Positions 16,230 through 26,739 are shown, counted from the stretch's first letter. The stretch is 64,000 nucleotides of DNA from Lentibacillus populi (GCA_014642895.1 BMJD01000002.1:186001-250000); one strand, 5' to 3'. The notes: generated by a model from the sequence alone, not told the origin. Numbers and translations: made by a program.

Positions 16230-17755
16230 TGGAAACGTTTATCTCCGTTTTCGAAAAACGACAAGATGTATTAGTGGAAACCATTTGGGAGCATTTACAA
16301 ATTTCGCTTATTTCGCTCATCATTGCGATTATTATTGCCGTGCCTTTAGGGTTAATCCTTACGAGATATGAACGGGTTGCTGAACCGATAATTGGAGTCT
16401 CCGCAATCATGCAAACCATTCCAAGTCTTGCCGTATTAGCATTTCTTATTCCATTCTTTGGGATTGGGACAACACCAGCAATTATAGCATTAACGGCCTA
16501 CGGTTTATTGCCAATTTTACGTAACACGTATACAGGAATAAAGGAGGTAGCCCCTGCACTTAAGGAAGCGGCAACAGGAATGGGGATGAATTCGTTAAAA
16601 CGATTGACGAAAGTAGAACTGCCAATTGCTATGCCTGTGATTATGGCAGGGATTCGTACGTCAATGGTTTTAATCGTTGGCACAACAACAATCGCGGCAT
16701 TAATTGGTGCTGGCGGCTTAGGGGAATTAATTTTATTAGGTCTTGACCGTGGTGCAGATATTAATCTAATACTGCTGGGGGCAATTCCCGCAGCATTGCT
16801 CGCCATTATCCTCGACTTTATTTTACGAGGGTTTGAACGGATTTCCCGGAGAGCAGGATTTAAATCATTTGTGGCAATGTTAATGATCGCCGTTCTTGTA
16901 GTAGCTTCTCCTTTATTATTTCATTCCGGTAAAAAGGCTGACCTTGTTATTGGGGCTAAGCTGGGATCTGAACCAGCGATCCTAATTAATATGTACAAGC
17001 TGTTGATTGAAGAAAATACCGATTTAAACGTTAAATTAAAGCCCGGATTGGGTAAAACAGCATTTGTCTTCAGCGCCTTACAGAAAGGAAGTATTGATAT
17101 TTATCCGGAATTCACCGGTACGGCGATTGTTACGCATATGAAACAAGAAGCAAAAAGCACTGATCCGGATCGAGTATACAAGCAGGCTAAGCAGGGAATG
17201 AAGAAACAATATGATATGGAACTGCTTGCGCCAATGAAATACAACAACACATATACGGTGGCAACCACTAAGGAATTTGCCGAACAACATGATTTGCAAT
17301 CGATTGGCGATTTGAATAAGATTGAAAACGATGTAACAGCAGGGTTTACATTAGAGTTTAAAGACCGGTACGATGGCTATGTTGGGATGCAGGATGTTTA
17401 CGGGTTGGATATTGCAAACGTGAAAACAATGGAACCAGGTATCCGCCAAGAAGCGTTGTCCAGTGGTGAAGTCGATGTAATTGATGCCTATGCTACTGAC
17501 AGTTATATGATAGAATTAGGCTTAGTAACATTGGATGATCCGCAAAATCTGTTTCCGCCATATCAAGGTGCACCACTTGTACGTACGGAAACATTGGAAG
17601 AATACCCTGGATTAGAGGGAATTTTAAATCAGCTTGGGGGTAAAATAACGGACGATCAAATGCGGCAAATGAACTATCTGGTAGATTATGAAGATGAGTC
17701 ACCAGAGAAAGTAGCAAGGGATTTTTTAATTAAGCAAGGACTACTGAAGCATTGA
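16229..17755 (+). CDS. opuFB: Fused permease / substrate-binding protein, OpuFB type
   Basis: A 508-residue fusion. Residues 1-215 are an ABC permease with about six membrane spans and the EAA loop region (KEAATGMGMNSLKRLTKVELPIAMPVIMAG). Another membrane segment (about 216-232) leads to an extracytoplasmic OpuAC-like binding domain (about 235-508, with VIGAKLGSEPAILINMYKLLIEE, GKTAFVFSALQKGSIDIYPEFTGT and FPPYQGAPLVR). This two-gene layout matches OpuF, reported for Bacillus infantis as a compatible-solute importer. Substrates here are inferred to be betaine-type osmolytes. Confidence 0.9.
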   Translation: METFISVFEKRQDVLVETIWEHLQISLISLIIAIIIAVPLGLILTRYERVAEPIIGVSAIMQTIPSLAVLAFLIPFFGIGTTPAIIALTAYGLLPILRNTYTGIKEVAPALKEAATGMGMNSLKRLTKVELPIAMPVIMAGIRTSMVLIVGTTTIAALIGAGGLGELILLGLDRGADINLILLGAIPAALLAIILDFILRGFERISRRAGFKSFVAMLMIAVLVVASPLLFHSGKKADLVIGAKLGSEPAILINMYKLLIEENTDLNVKLKPGLGKTAFVFSALQKGSIDIYPEFTGTAIVTHMKQEAKSTDPDRVYKQAKQGMKKQYDMELLAPMKYNNTYTVATTKEFAEQHDLQSIGDLNKIENDVTAGFTLEFKDRYDGYVGMQDVYGLDIANVKTMEPGIRQEALSSGEVDVIDAYATDSYMIELGLVTLDDPQNLFPPYQGAPLVRTETLEEYPGLEGILNQLGGKITDDQMRQMNYLVDYEDESPEKVARDFLIKQGLLKH

Positions 17756-17768
17756 GGAGGTTTTGTTA

Positions 17769-18185
17769 ATGGAAAACCCTGCAAAGGAAACAATTAAAAA
17801 TATATTGCAAGAAGCAAAAACAATCGCTGTTGTCGGATTATCGGACAAACCGGAACGCACATCATACCAAATTTCAAAGCGAATGCAGGAGCAGGGATAT
17901 AAAATTATTCCGGTTAATCCGAAAGTCGATAAGGTTCTTGGTGAAAAAGCTTATTCCTCATTAACTGATATTCCAGCGAAAATTGATATCATTAATGTTT
18001 TCCGGCGGCCCGAATTTCTGCCTGGGATTGCTAAAGAAGCAGTGCTTACGGAAGCGAGCGTATTTTGGGCACAGCAAGGGATAGAAAACGATGAGGCATA
18101 TGACTTTTTAACAGAGCACGGCATTACTGTTATAATGGACATGTGTATTAAAGTCGCCCACTCCGTTTTAATCGGCAATAAATAG
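17769..18185 (+). CDS. yneT: CoA-binding domain protein YneT
   Basis: A 138-residue protein made of a single CoA-binding (Rossmann-like) domain, as in succinyl-CoA synthetase alpha but without the ligase part. The nucleotide-binding motif is AVVGLSDKPERTSYQISKRMQEQGY, and the family ending VIMDMCIKVAH is present. The ATG at 17769 follows GAGGAGG with good spacing. Known in B. subtilis as yneT upstream of parE; a role in sensing CoA compounds is presumed only. Confidence 0.92.
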   Translation: MENPAKETIKNILQEAKTIAVVGLSDKPERTSYQISKRMQEQGYKIIPVNPKVDKVLGEKAYSSLTDIPAKIDIINVFRRPEFLPGIAKEAVLTEASVFWAQQGIENDEAYDFLTEHGITVIMDMCIKVAHSVLIGNK

Positions 18186-18192
18186 GCTCGGG

Positions 18193-18219
18193 GGATGACT
18201 CTGACCAGTCATCCTTTTT
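18193..18219 (+). terminator. Terminator of yneT
   Basis: GGATGACT pairs with AGTCATCC around CTGACC, then TTTTTA. It is followed at once by a MITE-like element. Confidence 0.82.
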
Positions 18220-18226
18220 ACCTTAC

Positions 18227-18391
18227 AGGATGTTCAAAAAGTCACCAAGCGATAATGCTTACTTTTTTCAATCCTTGGTGAGTATAGCGATTTTCCTCCA
18301 TACGTTGTGAATTTGAGGGAGCTTTCCTTGATGCTCTCTTACTACGCCGTCCCGACCTTCAAGACCCAATTTAGCGACTTTTGAACATCCT
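18227..18391 (+). mobile_element. MITE-like element, copy 1 (165 bp)
   Basis: Terminal inverted repeats AGGATGTTCAAAAAGTC (left) and GACTTTTGAACATCCT (right) bound a 165-bp segment without a gene. Its reverse complement aligns along most of its length with 59893-60070 (shared GGTCTTGAAGG, TCGG/ACGGC..TAGT.AGAG, CA.CAAGGAAAGCT and TTTTTGAACATCCT), and its ends match 39295-39462 and 57258-57431. No transposase is present, so movement would need one in trans. I could not define a target-site duplication. Confidence 0.8.
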
Positions 18392-18541
18392 TTTGCGCGG
18401 GTATATTTCACATGATTGCTATACAATCCGAAATTAATTGTAGTATACTATTAGACATGCTCAGGTATGAATAAGACAAAATATACTTTACAACGACAAA
18501 CATTCGTTCTACTATAGAAATAAGAGGTTAAGGAAGGGGCA

Positions 18542-20506
18542 GTGTCTACATTGGTTAAACAGCCATTACAATATTCTGATGATTCGATTCAAATATTAGA
18601 AGGTCTTGATGCGGTAAGAAAAAGGCCTGGTATGTACATCGGGAGTACAGATACGCGCGGGCTCCATCATTTAGTTTTTGAGATTGTTGATAATGCTGTC
18701 GATGAAGCGTTGGCTGGATTCGGAGAGCTTATCAAAGTAACGATACATAAAGATAATAGTATCTCGGTTGAGGACGGCGGCCGGGGGATACCAACAGGAA
18801 TGCATAGTACTGGCAGACCAACGATTGAAGTCATTTTTACCGTTTTGCATGCTGGTGGGAAATTTGGTCAGGGCGGCTACAAAACGAGTGGCGGATTACA
18901 TGGTGTTGGTGCCTCTGTTGTCAACGCCCTGTCCGAGTGGATGGAAGTTACCAGTTTTCGCGACGGTTACGCTTATTTTCAACGGTTTGAAAGCGGTGGG
19001 AAACCGGTCGGAACCTTGGAAAAAAGAGGCGCGACACGTAAGAAAGGTTCGATCATCCAGTTCAAGCCGGATAACACTATCTTCTCAACAACGGTATTTA
19101 ATTTTGAAACCTTATCAGAACGGTTGCGTGAGGCAGCATTTCTCTTAAAAGGATTAAAAATTGAATTAATCGACGAACGGGAGAAACAAAAAGAAGTTTA
19201 CCAATTTCCAGATGGATTGGAATCATTTGTTACCTATTTGAACGAAGAAAAGGATACGCTCCACCCGGTTGTTTCATTTGAAGGCCAGCAACAGGAAATT
19301 GAGGTTGATTTTGCTTTTCAGTTTAATGATGGTTACGCGGAAAGTATGCTTTCCTTTGTGAATCATGTGCGTACAAAAGATGGTGGTACACATGAATCTG
19401 GAGCAAGAAGTGCGATAACACGAAGCTTTAACGACTATGCCAGAAAAACAGCTTTGTTAAAAGAAAAGGATAAAAATTTGGAAGGTACGGACATTCGGGA
19501 AGGATTTACAGCGATTGTATCTGTCCGGATTCCTGAGGAGAAACTGCAGTTTGAAGGCCAAACAAAAGGAAAGCTTGGGACATCGGAAGCAAGGTCAGCT
19601 GTAGATGCAGTTGTTTCCGAGAAGCTGGCATACTTTTTGGAGGAAAATCCGGACGTTGCCGGATTGCTGATTAAAAAGGCGATTAAGGCAAAAGAGGCAA
19701 GGGTTGCAGCCAGAAAAGCACGGGAGGAAGCAAGGTCAGGCAAGAAGAAACGGCGAAAAGATACACTTTTAAGCGGAAAATTGACACCAGCTCAATCCAA
19801 AAATCCGAAGAAGAATGAATTATATTTAGTGGAGGGGGATTCGGCCGGCGGTTCCGCAAAACAGGGCCGTGACCGTAAATTTCAAGCAGTTCTTCCGTTA
19901 AGAGGAAAGGTTATTAATACGGAGAAAGCTAATCTTCAGGATGTATTCAAAAATGAGGAGATATCAACAATTATTCACACAATCGGTGCAGGCGTTGGCG
20001 GTGACTTTGATTTAGACGATGTTCAATATGATAAAATTATTATTATGACAGATGCTGACACGGATGGCGCACATATTCAAGTACTGTTGTTGACTTTTTT
20101 TTACCGATATATGCGATCTTTAGTTGAAGCTGGCAAAGTTTATATTGCATTACCACCTTTGTATAAAATTTCCAAAGGTAAAGGAAAAAGTGAAAAGATC
20201 GTCTATGCCTGGGAGGACAGTGAACTAAAGGAAGCATTAAAACAGTTTAAAAATGGGTATACGATCCAACGTTATAAAGGGCTTGGCGAAATGAATGCTG
20301 ATCAGTTATGGGAAACAACCATGAATCCAGAAACGCGTACACTGATTCGGGTAACCATCGAGGATCTGGCAAGAGCCGAACGAAGGGTGACAACGCTAAT
20401 GGGTGATAAGGTCGAACCAAGAAGGAAATGGATTGAAAGTCATGTCGAATTTGGCATGAATGATGATGCTAATATTTTAGAGAATGATAAGATTCATACG
20501 GAATAG
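18542..20506 (+). CDS. parE: DNA topoisomerase IV subunit B (ParE)
   Basis: ATPase subunit of topoisomerase IV, which decatenates daughter chromosomes. The 654-residue protein has a GHKL ATP site (VDNAVDEALAG, GRGIPTGMH, GGLHGVGASVVNALS), a transducer domain and a TOPRIM domain (LVEGDSAGGSAKQ, PLRGKVINTEKA, MTDADTDGAHIQ). The GTG start follows AAGGAAGGGG. Sequence wording (GKFGQGGYKTSGGLHGVG) and length favour ParE over GyrB, as does pairing with parC next door. Confidence 0.96.
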   Translation: MSTLVKQPLQYSDDSIQILEGLDAVRKRPGMYIGSTDTRGLHHLVFEIVDNAVDEALAGFGELIKVTIHKDNSISVEDGGRGIPTGMHSTGRPTIEVIFTVLHAGGKFGQGGYKTSGGLHGVGASVVNALSEWMEVTSFRDGYAYFQRFESGGKPVGTLEKRGATRKKGSIIQFKPDNTIFSTTVFNFETLSERLREAAFLLKGLKIELIDEREKQKEVYQFPDGLESFVTYLNEEKDTLHPVVSFEGQQQEIEVDFAFQFNDGYAESMLSFVNHVRTKDGGTHESGARSAITRSFNDYARKTALLKEKDKNLEGTDIREGFTAIVSVRIPEEKLQFEGQTKGKLGTSEARSAVDAVVSEKLAYFLEENPDVAGLLIKKAIKAKEARVAARKAREEARSGKKKRRKDTLLSGKLTPAQSKNPKKNELYLVEGDSAGGSAKQGRDRKFQAVLPLRGKVINTEKANLQDVFKNEEISTIIHTIGAGVGGDFDLDDVQYDKIIIMTDADTDGAHIQVLLLTFFYRYMRSLVEAGKVYIALPPLYKISKGKGKSEKIVYAWEDSELKEALKQFKNGYTIQRYKGLGEMNADQLWETTMNPETRTLIRVTIEDLARAERRVTTLMGDKVEPRRKWIESHVEFGMNDDANILENDKIHTE

Positions 20507-20622
20507 ATTATAGTAGTATGTCCGAAAACTTACCAAACAATAGTGGTTAACTTTAGAGTTGGCTAGTTTTTAATTGGCGATTTTTTTTGAATGTATATGT
20601 TATGGAATAAGGGGGGATTGGT

Positions 20623-23073
20623 TTGGCACAACCAGAGAAATATTTGGATCTTCCACTTGAAGAAGTTATTGGTGACCGATTTGGAAGGTATAGTAAATAT
20701 ATTATTCAGGACAGAGCATTACCTGATGCGCGAGATGGCCTAAAACCAGTACAACGAAGAATTTTATATGCCATGCATGAAGAAAAAAACACCCATGATA
20801 AAAATTATCGTAAATCCGCCAAAACAGTTGGTACGGTAATTGGAAATTATCATCCACATGGTGACTCACCTGTTTACGAAGCGATGGTCCGGTTAAGCCA
20901 GGAGTGGAAGGTACGTAATGTGTTGGTGGAAATGCATGGCAACAATGGCAGTATTGATGGGGATCCTCCAGCGGCAATGCGGTATACGGAGGCAAGACTC
21001 TCCAGTATTGCATCAGAGCTGCTGCGTGATATTGACAAAGAAACGGTCGATTTTATGCCGAACTTTGATGATACGATAAATGAACCAGTCGTATTACCTG
21101 CCAAGTTTCCCAATCTGCTTGTGAACGGGTCAACAGGGATTTCATCGGGGTATGCAACAGATATCCCGCCACATAACTTGGGAGAGGTTATCGATGCGGT
21201 TATTAAAAAAATCGACAAACCTGCTGTGACTATAGATGAATTAATGGATGTCATAAAAGGACCTGATTTTCCAACCGGCGGGATTATTCAGGGTATTGAT
21301 GGTATCCGGAAAGCATATGAAACCGGTAAAGGAAAGATTATCGTTCGGGGTAAAGCCGAGGTAGAAACGATTCGTGGCAATCGGGAACAAATCATCATTA
21401 ATGAAATCCCGTACGAAGTCAACAAAGCTACTATGGTCAAAAAAATTGATGAGCTGCGAATCGACCGGAAAGTAGAAGGGATAGCTGAAGTCCGTGATGA
21501 AACAGATCGTACCGGATTAAGAATTGTAATTGAGCTGAAGAAAGACGCCAAAAGTGAAGGTGTCTTAAAATACTTGTACAAAAACACCGACTTGCAAGTT
21601 ACATACCATTTCAATATGGTAGCTATCCAGGATAAAGCACCGAAGTTATTGTCATTACCACAAATGCTTGATGCCTATATCACCCATCAGAAAGAAGTAG
21701 TAACAAGGCAAACAACCTTTACACTGAGAAAGGCAAATGAACGTGCGCATATTGTCGAAGGATTAATCAAGGCAATTTCTATTTTGGATGAATTAATTGC
21801 AACCATTCGCGCATCCAAAGACAAAGGAGACGCCAAAAAACGTATTATAGCAGCATATGGATTCTCCGAGGCGCAGGCCGAAGCAATCGTAACGTTGCAA
21901 TTATACCGGCTGACCAATACCGATATTACGGCACTTGAAAAAGAAGCAGATGGACTGCGCAAAAAAATTACGGAATTGGAAGCCATTTTAGCTAGTGAAA
22001 AAAAACTGCTGCAGACGATTAAAACCGATTTAAAACAATTGAAAAAAACGTATGCTGATAAGCGGCGGACGATTATTGAGGATGAAATTGAAGAATTAAA
22101 GATTAACATCGAAGTAATGGTCGCAAGTGAAGATGTCCTCGTTTCCGTGTCAAAGGATGGTTATATCAAACGAACAAGCCTCAGGTCATATGGAGCATCG
22201 AATGGGGAAGATTTTGCGATAAAAGAGGAGGATCATTTAGTAGGTTTAATTGAACTGAATACGACAGATAAACTATTGCTGTTTACGAATAAAGGGAAAT
22301 ATATTTATCTCCCGGTTCACGAACTTCCTGATATCAGATGGAAGGACATTGGCCAACACATATCGAATATTGTTGCCATTAATAATGACGAGCGGATTAT
22401 TCAATGTATCCCTGTCAGGGAATTTTCAAGTGACCGCTATCTTGTCTTTTTTACAAAAAATGGTATGGTGAAAAAGAGTGAACTGCCGTTATATGAAGCA
22501 CAGCGCTATTCAAAAGCATTAGTAGCGCTTAACTTAAAAAATGATGATGAGCTTGTTAATGTTTATCAGACAGCTGGACATTCCGATATTTTTATCACGT
22601 CCAATAAAGGATATGGATTATGGTATCACGAGTCAGATGTGTCGCCTGTTGGGCAGCGTGCAGCAGGTGTAAAGGCGATTCAACTGAAAAAAGATGAATA
22701 CGTTGTAAGTGGACAAGTGTTTGATGATTTAGCTGAACCATCAATTGTCCTGGTAACCCATCGCGGAGCTTGCAAGCGCATGAAATTAAATGAATTTGAA
22801 AAAACTGGTCGGGCAAAACGCGGGCTGGTTATGCTCCGGGAGCTCAAACATAAAGCACATCGGGTCCGTGGGGCATTCGCCATAAACGAGAATGATACAA
22901 TTTGCTTTAAAACGAGTACAGGAGAAATATACAGTTTGTACCCGCTAGAATTATCGGCCAGCGACCGGTATAGTAATGGGTCGTTTATCATTGATACCGA
23001 TACCCAGGGTGAGGTTACGGAAGCATGGAAAGACGCTGACTATCAGCAACCATTTACTGAACAGGAAGAATAA
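20623..23073 (+). CDS. parC: DNA topoisomerase IV subunit A (ParC)
   Basis: DNA cleavage-religation subunit of topoisomerase IV. In the 816-residue protein the catalytic tyrosine is Tyr121 in [11 protein letters not shown]. The quinolone-determining region reads [12 protein letters not shown], with Ser82 and Glu86 at the usual resistance positions, i.e. the sensitive form. The C-terminal beta-pinwheel lacks a GyrA box. A TTG start follows AAGGGGGG. It lies 116 bp after parE and is presumably co-transcribed with it. Confidence 0.96.
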   Translation: MAQPEKYLDLPLEEVIGDRFGRYSKYIIQDRALPDARDGLKPVQRRILYAMHEEKNTHDKNYRKSAKTVGTVIGNYHPHGDSPVYEAMVRLSQEWKVRNVLVEMHGNNGSIDGDPPAAMRYTEARLSSIASELLRDIDKETVDFMPNFDDTINEPVVLPAKFPNLLVNGSTGISSGYATDIPPHNLGEVIDAVIKKIDKPAVTIDELMDVIKGPDFPTGGIIQGIDGIRKAYETGKGKIIVRGKAEVETIRGNREQIIINEIPYEVNKATMVKKIDELRIDRKVEGIAEVRDETDRTGLRIVIELKKDAKSEGVLKYLYKNTDLQVTYHFNMVAIQDKAPKLLSLPQMLDAYITHQKEVVTRQTTFTLRKANERAHIVEGLIKAISILDELIATIRASKDKGDAKKRIIAAYGFSEAQAEAIVTLQLYRLTNTDITALEKEADGLRKKITELEAILASEKKLLQTIKTDLKQLKKTYADKRRTIIEDEIEELKINIEVMVASEDVLVSVSKDGYIKRTSLRSYGASNGEDFAIKEEDHLVGLIELNTTDKLLLFTNKGKYIYLPVHELPDIRWKDIGQHISNIVAINNDERIIQCIPVREFSSDRYLVFFTKNGMVKKSELPLYEAQRYSKALVALNLKNDDELVNVYQTAGHSDIFITSNKGYGLWYHESDVSPVGQRAAGVKAIQLKKDEYVVSGQVFDDLAEPSIVLVTHRGACKRMKLNEFEKTGRAKRGLVMLRELKHKAHRVRGAFAINENDTICFKTSTGEIYSLYPLELSASDRYSNGSFIIDTDTQGEVTEAWKDADYQQPFTEQEE

Positions 23074-23215
23074 AACAGTTGCCGGGTTCGTCCCGGCTGA
23101 CTATTACACTCCTCATCTTGTTAAATCGTAAAAATAGACTTTTTCAAAAAATACTTCATATACTCTGAAAAATATGATAAGGTTAAATTACATATTTTCC
23201 AAAGAAGGGGGTCCT

Positions 23216-23827
23216 ATGTCTGATTTAAGAAGCAAAATCGTTCAGGCATCACTATTGCTGTTTGAAAAGCATGGTTATCATGGCGTAACTGTCAATGAAA
23301 TCGTTGAAAAAGCGGGCGCCTCCAAAGGCGGCTTTTATCATCATTTTACATCAAAGGACGAATTATTGTTTGTTATCCATGACACATTTATCACGTACGC
23401 GTTAGAAAAAGCAACAATCGCAAATGAAACGTTTGTATCACCCACTGAAAAACTGCGGGCAATTATTAAGGAATTTGTTAAAGTATTTGATTTATACAAA
23501 CCGCATATTGCTGTTTTTTATCAGGAAACAATCTATTTAAAATCACAATATGAAGTACTGATAAAAAGGAAGCGTGACCAATTTAAGCACATAATATTAG
23601 AGACAATCCGCGAAGGCAAGGCATGTGGTGAGTTTCGTGAGGATCTGTCCGTAGACATTACCGGAATGGCGATATTGGGAATGGTCAACTGGACATACAA
23701 ATGGTACAATCAATCAGGTACAAAGACGATTGATGAAATCGGTGATATTTTTGTGGATTTAATCTTGCATTCCGTTCTATCAGGGGGGAGAACTTACCGG
23801 GAAAATTATATACTAACAAATAAATGA
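23216..23827 (+). CDS. TetR-family regulator of the acyl-CoA operon
   Basis: A 203-residue repressor with an N-terminal HTH (about residues 6-52: IVQASLLLFEKHGYHGVTVNEIVEKAGASKGGFYHHF) and a helical ligand-binding domain (YKPHIAVFYQETIYLKSQYE). It resembles the fatty-acid regulators FadR(Bsu)/YngI-region TetR proteins, whose ligands are acyl-CoAs. The ATG at 23216 has AAGAAGGGGG upstream. It precedes the yng-type operon, and an inverted repeat at 23881 between the two is a candidate operator, so local repression relieved by an acyl-CoA is likely. Confidence 0.88.
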   Translation: MSDLRSKIVQASLLLFEKHGYHGVTVNEIVEKAGASKGGFYHHFTSKDELLFVIHDTFITYALEKATIANETFVSPTEKLRAIIKEFVKVFDLYKPHIAVFYQETIYLKSQYEVLIKRKRDQFKHIILETIREGKACGEFREDLSVDITGMAILGMVNWTYKWYNQSGTKTIDEIGDIFVDLILHSVLSGGRTYRENYILTNK

Positions 23828-23880
23828 AAGCGTTTTTATTAACTGGAAGTGTCCACTTTCATTTTTTTACTACACGAACA

Positions 23881-23896
23881 GACCAACCAGTCGGTC
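23881..23896. promoter_or_regulatory. Candidate TetR operator
   Basis: GACCAACCAGTCGGTC is a 16-bp imperfect palindrome (12 of 16 positions symmetrical) of the GACC...GGTC type used by many TetR proteins. It lies 25 bases upstream of the acyl-CoA dehydrogenase start and about 55 bp after the TetR gene. Confidence 0.55.
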
Positions 23897-23920
23897 TTGT
23901 TGTTACAAGGGGGATTTAAC

Positions 23921-25063
23921 ATGAATTTTGAGCTAACAAAAGAGCAAGCCATGATTAAAAAAATGGTCCGTAATTTTGCGGAAAATGTTATTAAACCACG
24001 AGCAATCGAAATTGATAAAACGGCCAAATTTCCGTTAGATATTTTTGAACAGATGGGGGAACTAGGGTTATTAGGTATTCCATTTCCTGAGCAATATGGC
24101 GGTTCTGGTGGCGACACGATTTCTTATGCAATTGCTGTTGAAGAAATTGGCCGGGTCTGCGGCAGCACCGGCTTAAGCTATGCAGCAGCAGTTTCATTAG
24201 GCGCCAGTCCCATTTATTATTTTGGAACGGAGGAACAAAAAGAAACATTTTTGCAGCCACTCGCAGCAGGAAGTGCTCTAGGATCTTTTGGACTGACTGA
24301 GCCAAATGCAGGTTCGGATGCAGCAGGTACTAAGACAACTGCTGTGGCTGATGGTGATGATTACATTATCAATGGTGAAAAATGTTTTATTACGAATGCA
24401 AATTACGCGAAAACCATTATTGTTACTGCTGTTACGGGAAAAGATGAACGGGGCAAAAATATAATAAGTGCCATCATTGTTCCAACTGATACGGAAGGTG
24501 TTACAACGAAAAGCAACTACGATAAAATGGGTGTCCGCGGATCGGATACGGCGGAAATTGTTTTGGATCATGTTCGCGTACCAAAGAAAAACCTGCTGGG
24601 TGATCCGGATAAAGGCTTCAAACAATTTTTACATACCCTTGACGGCGGCCGAATTTCCATCGGAGCACTAGGGTTGGGGATCGCTCAAGGCTCACTGGAA
24701 AAGGCGCTGGAATATGCCAAGGAAAGAAAACAATTTGGTAAATCCATTTCCAATTTCCAGGCTATCCAGTTCAAGCTTGCCGATATGGCAATGGAAGTAG
24801 AGCTGGCGCGGAATATGGTACACAAGGCTGCCTGGTTAAAAGATCGAGGGAAACCGTTTACAAAAGAGGCTGCTTTTGCTAAATTATATGCTACAGAGAC
24901 CGCATTCCGCTCGGCGAATCAGGCTATTCAAATCCTTGGCGGTTATGGTTACATGCGGGAATATGAAGTGGAACGTTATTTGCGGGATGCAAAACTATTG
25001 GAAATTGGCGAAGGAACTTCCGAGATTCAACGACTTGTGATCGCTAGACAACTAGGATGCTAG
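23921..25063 (+). CDS. yngJ: Acyl-CoA dehydrogenase (YngJ)
   Basis: FAD enzyme that introduces the alpha-beta double bond in acyl-CoAs, passing electrons to ETF. In this operon the likely substrate is isovaleryl-CoA or another branched short chain. The 380-residue protein shows N-terminal helices, the FAD/substrate signature GSFGLTEPNAGSDAAGT, the KCFITNANYA segment and the C-terminal IGEGTSEIQRLVI. The ATG at 23921 follows AAGGGGG; the longer frame would start before the operator palindrome. Confidence 0.93.
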   Translation: MNFELTKEQAMIKKMVRNFAENVIKPRAIEIDKTAKFPLDIFEQMGELGLLGIPFPEQYGGSGGDTISYAIAVEEIGRVCGSTGLSYAAAVSLGASPIYYFGTEEQKETFLQPLAAGSALGSFGLTEPNAGSDAAGTKTTAVADGDDYIINGEKCFITNANYAKTIIVTAVTGKDERGKNIISAIIVPTDTEGVTTKSNYDKMGVRGSDTAEIVLDHVRVPKKNLLGDPDKGFKQFLHTLDGGRISIGALGLGIAQGSLEKALEYAKERKQFGKSISNFQAIQFKLADMAMEVELARNMVHKAAWLKDRGKPFTKEAAFAKLYATETAFRSANQAIQILGGYGYMREYEVERYLRDAKLLEIGEGTSEIQRLVIARQLGC

Positions 25064-25089
25064 AATAAAGGAATGAAAGGAGAACGTTC

Positions 25090-26739
25090 ATGAGTTTATT
25101 AAATCTGACGGTTGGCGAGTTATTAGAAGAACAAGTGAATTTGTATCCGGATCAGGAAGCGGTTGTCTATCCAGAGTTGAACCTAAGAAAAACATACAAA
25201 GAATTTAATGAAATGGCTGACCAAGCGGCAAAAGGGCTAATGTCTTTAGGGATCAAAAAAGGAGAGAATGTGGCCATTTGGGCTGATAATAAACCGGAAT
25301 GGCTAACGGCACAGTTTGCAACAGGAAAGATGGGGGCAGTACTTGTTACTGTCAACACGAATTATCAGGCACAAGAACTGGAATATCTATTAAAGCAATC
25401 CGAATCTACAACATTAATTTTGGCAGAATCCTATAAAGGGACATCCTACATCGATATTTTGCAACAGGTATGTCCTGAGTTCACAGATGCAGAAAAAGGG
25501 AATCTCCAGGCGCAAAAGGCTCCCCACCTGAAAAATATTATTGTGATTAGTGATCAAGATTATCCAAACGCCTATACGTGGAAAGAAGTAATGAACAAGG
25601 CCGCAGAAGTTAGTGATGGGACACTTGCGGAACGTAAAAATTTCTTACGCTATGATGATGTGATTAATATGCAATACACTTCCGGGACAACTGGTTTTCC
25701 CAAGGGTGTCATGTTAACTCATTACAATATCGTAAACAACGGCAAACAGATTGCTGATTGTATGAAACTGACAAATGAAGATCGGCTCTGCATTCCGGTT
25801 CCTTTTTTTCATTGCTTTGGCTGCGTGTTGGGCGTACTTGCAGCCGTTTCCAAGGGAACAACAATGGTTATATTGGAGCAATTCGATGCAGAAAAAGTGA
25901 TGAAAGCTGTTTCAGATGAAAAATGTACCGGGTTGCATGGGGTTCCAACAATGTTTATTGCCGAATTAAATCACCCGAATTTTTCCAAATATAATTTTTC
26001 CTATTTGCGTACAGGAATCATGGCCGGATCAACGTGTCCAATTGAAGTAATGAATGATGTCATGACCAAAATGGGAGCCTCCGAAATTACGATTGCCTAT
26101 GGCCAAACCGAATCATCACCGGTAATCACCCAGACAAAAACAGATGATCCAATTGAATTGAAAGCACGTACGGTTGGCAGGGCACACCCGAATGTTGAAG
26201 TAAAAATAACAGTACCAGGAACAAACGAGGAGCAGGAGCAGGGGCTGCCTGGTGAATTGTGCACGAGAGGGTATCATGTGATGAAGGGTTATTACAATAA
26301 CGAAGCAGCAACAAATGCTGTAATCGATAGTGAAGGCTGGCTCCATACAGGGGATCTTGCCGTTATGGATGAAAATGGTTATTTAGAAATAACCGGTCGC
26401 ATGAAAGATATGATTATCCGTGGCGGCGAAAATATTTATCCACGGGAAATAGAAGAATTTCTTTACCAGCATCCGGATATTCTGGATGTGCAAATAATTG
26501 GCGTGCCTGATGCGAAATATGGTGAAGAAGTAATGGCCTGGATTGTCTTAAAAGAAGGTATTCTGTTGACCGAAAAGGACGTACGGCAGTTTTGTGAAGG
26601 GAATATTTCCAGGCATAAAATCCCGAAATATATTCAATTTGTTGATGATTACCCAATGACGGCAAGTGGAAAAATCCAGAAATATAAATTGAAAGAACTT
26701 GCGTCAAAGCAATTTGAACAGAAGGGTGCGAGTTTATGA
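25090..26739 (+). CDS. yngI: AMP-dependent acyl-CoA synthetase (YngI)
   Basis: Activates a fatty or organic acid to its CoA thioester through an acyl-adenylate. The 549-residue protein has the ANL-family motifs in order: P-loop MQYTSGTTGFPKGVMLTH, AYGQTESSPV, GWLHTGDLA, the hinge GRMKDMIIRGGENIYPREIEEFL and the catalytic lysine region MTASGKIQKYKL. It is 26 bp after yngJ with AAGGAGA before the start. Its stop overlaps the start of the biotin carboxylase gene by four bases. Confidence 0.93.
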   Translation: MSLLNLTVGELLEEQVNLYPDQEAVVYPELNLRKTYKEFNEMADQAAKGLMSLGIKKGENVAIWADNKPEWLTAQFATGKMGAVLVTVNTNYQAQELEYLLKQSESTTLILAESYKGTSYIDILQQVCPEFTDAEKGNLQAQKAPHLKNIIVISDQDYPNAYTWKEVMNKAAEVSDGTLAERKNFLRYDDVINMQYTSGTTGFPKGVMLTHYNIVNNGKQIADCMKLTNEDRLCIPVPFFHCFGCVLGVLAAVSKGTTMVILEQFDAEKVMKAVSDEKCTGLHGVPTMFIAELNHPNFSKYNFSYLRTGIMAGSTCPIEVMNDVMTKMGASEITIAYGQTESSPVITQTKTDDPIELKARTVGRAHPNVEVKITVPGTNEEQEQGLPGELCTRGYHVMKGYYNNEAATNAVIDSEGWLHTGDLAVMDENGYLEITGRMKDMIIRGGENIYPREIEEFLYQHPDILDVQIIGVPDAKYGEEVMAWIVLKEGILLTEKDVRQFCEGNISRHKIPKYIQFVDDYPMTASGKIQKYKLKELASKQFEQKGASL

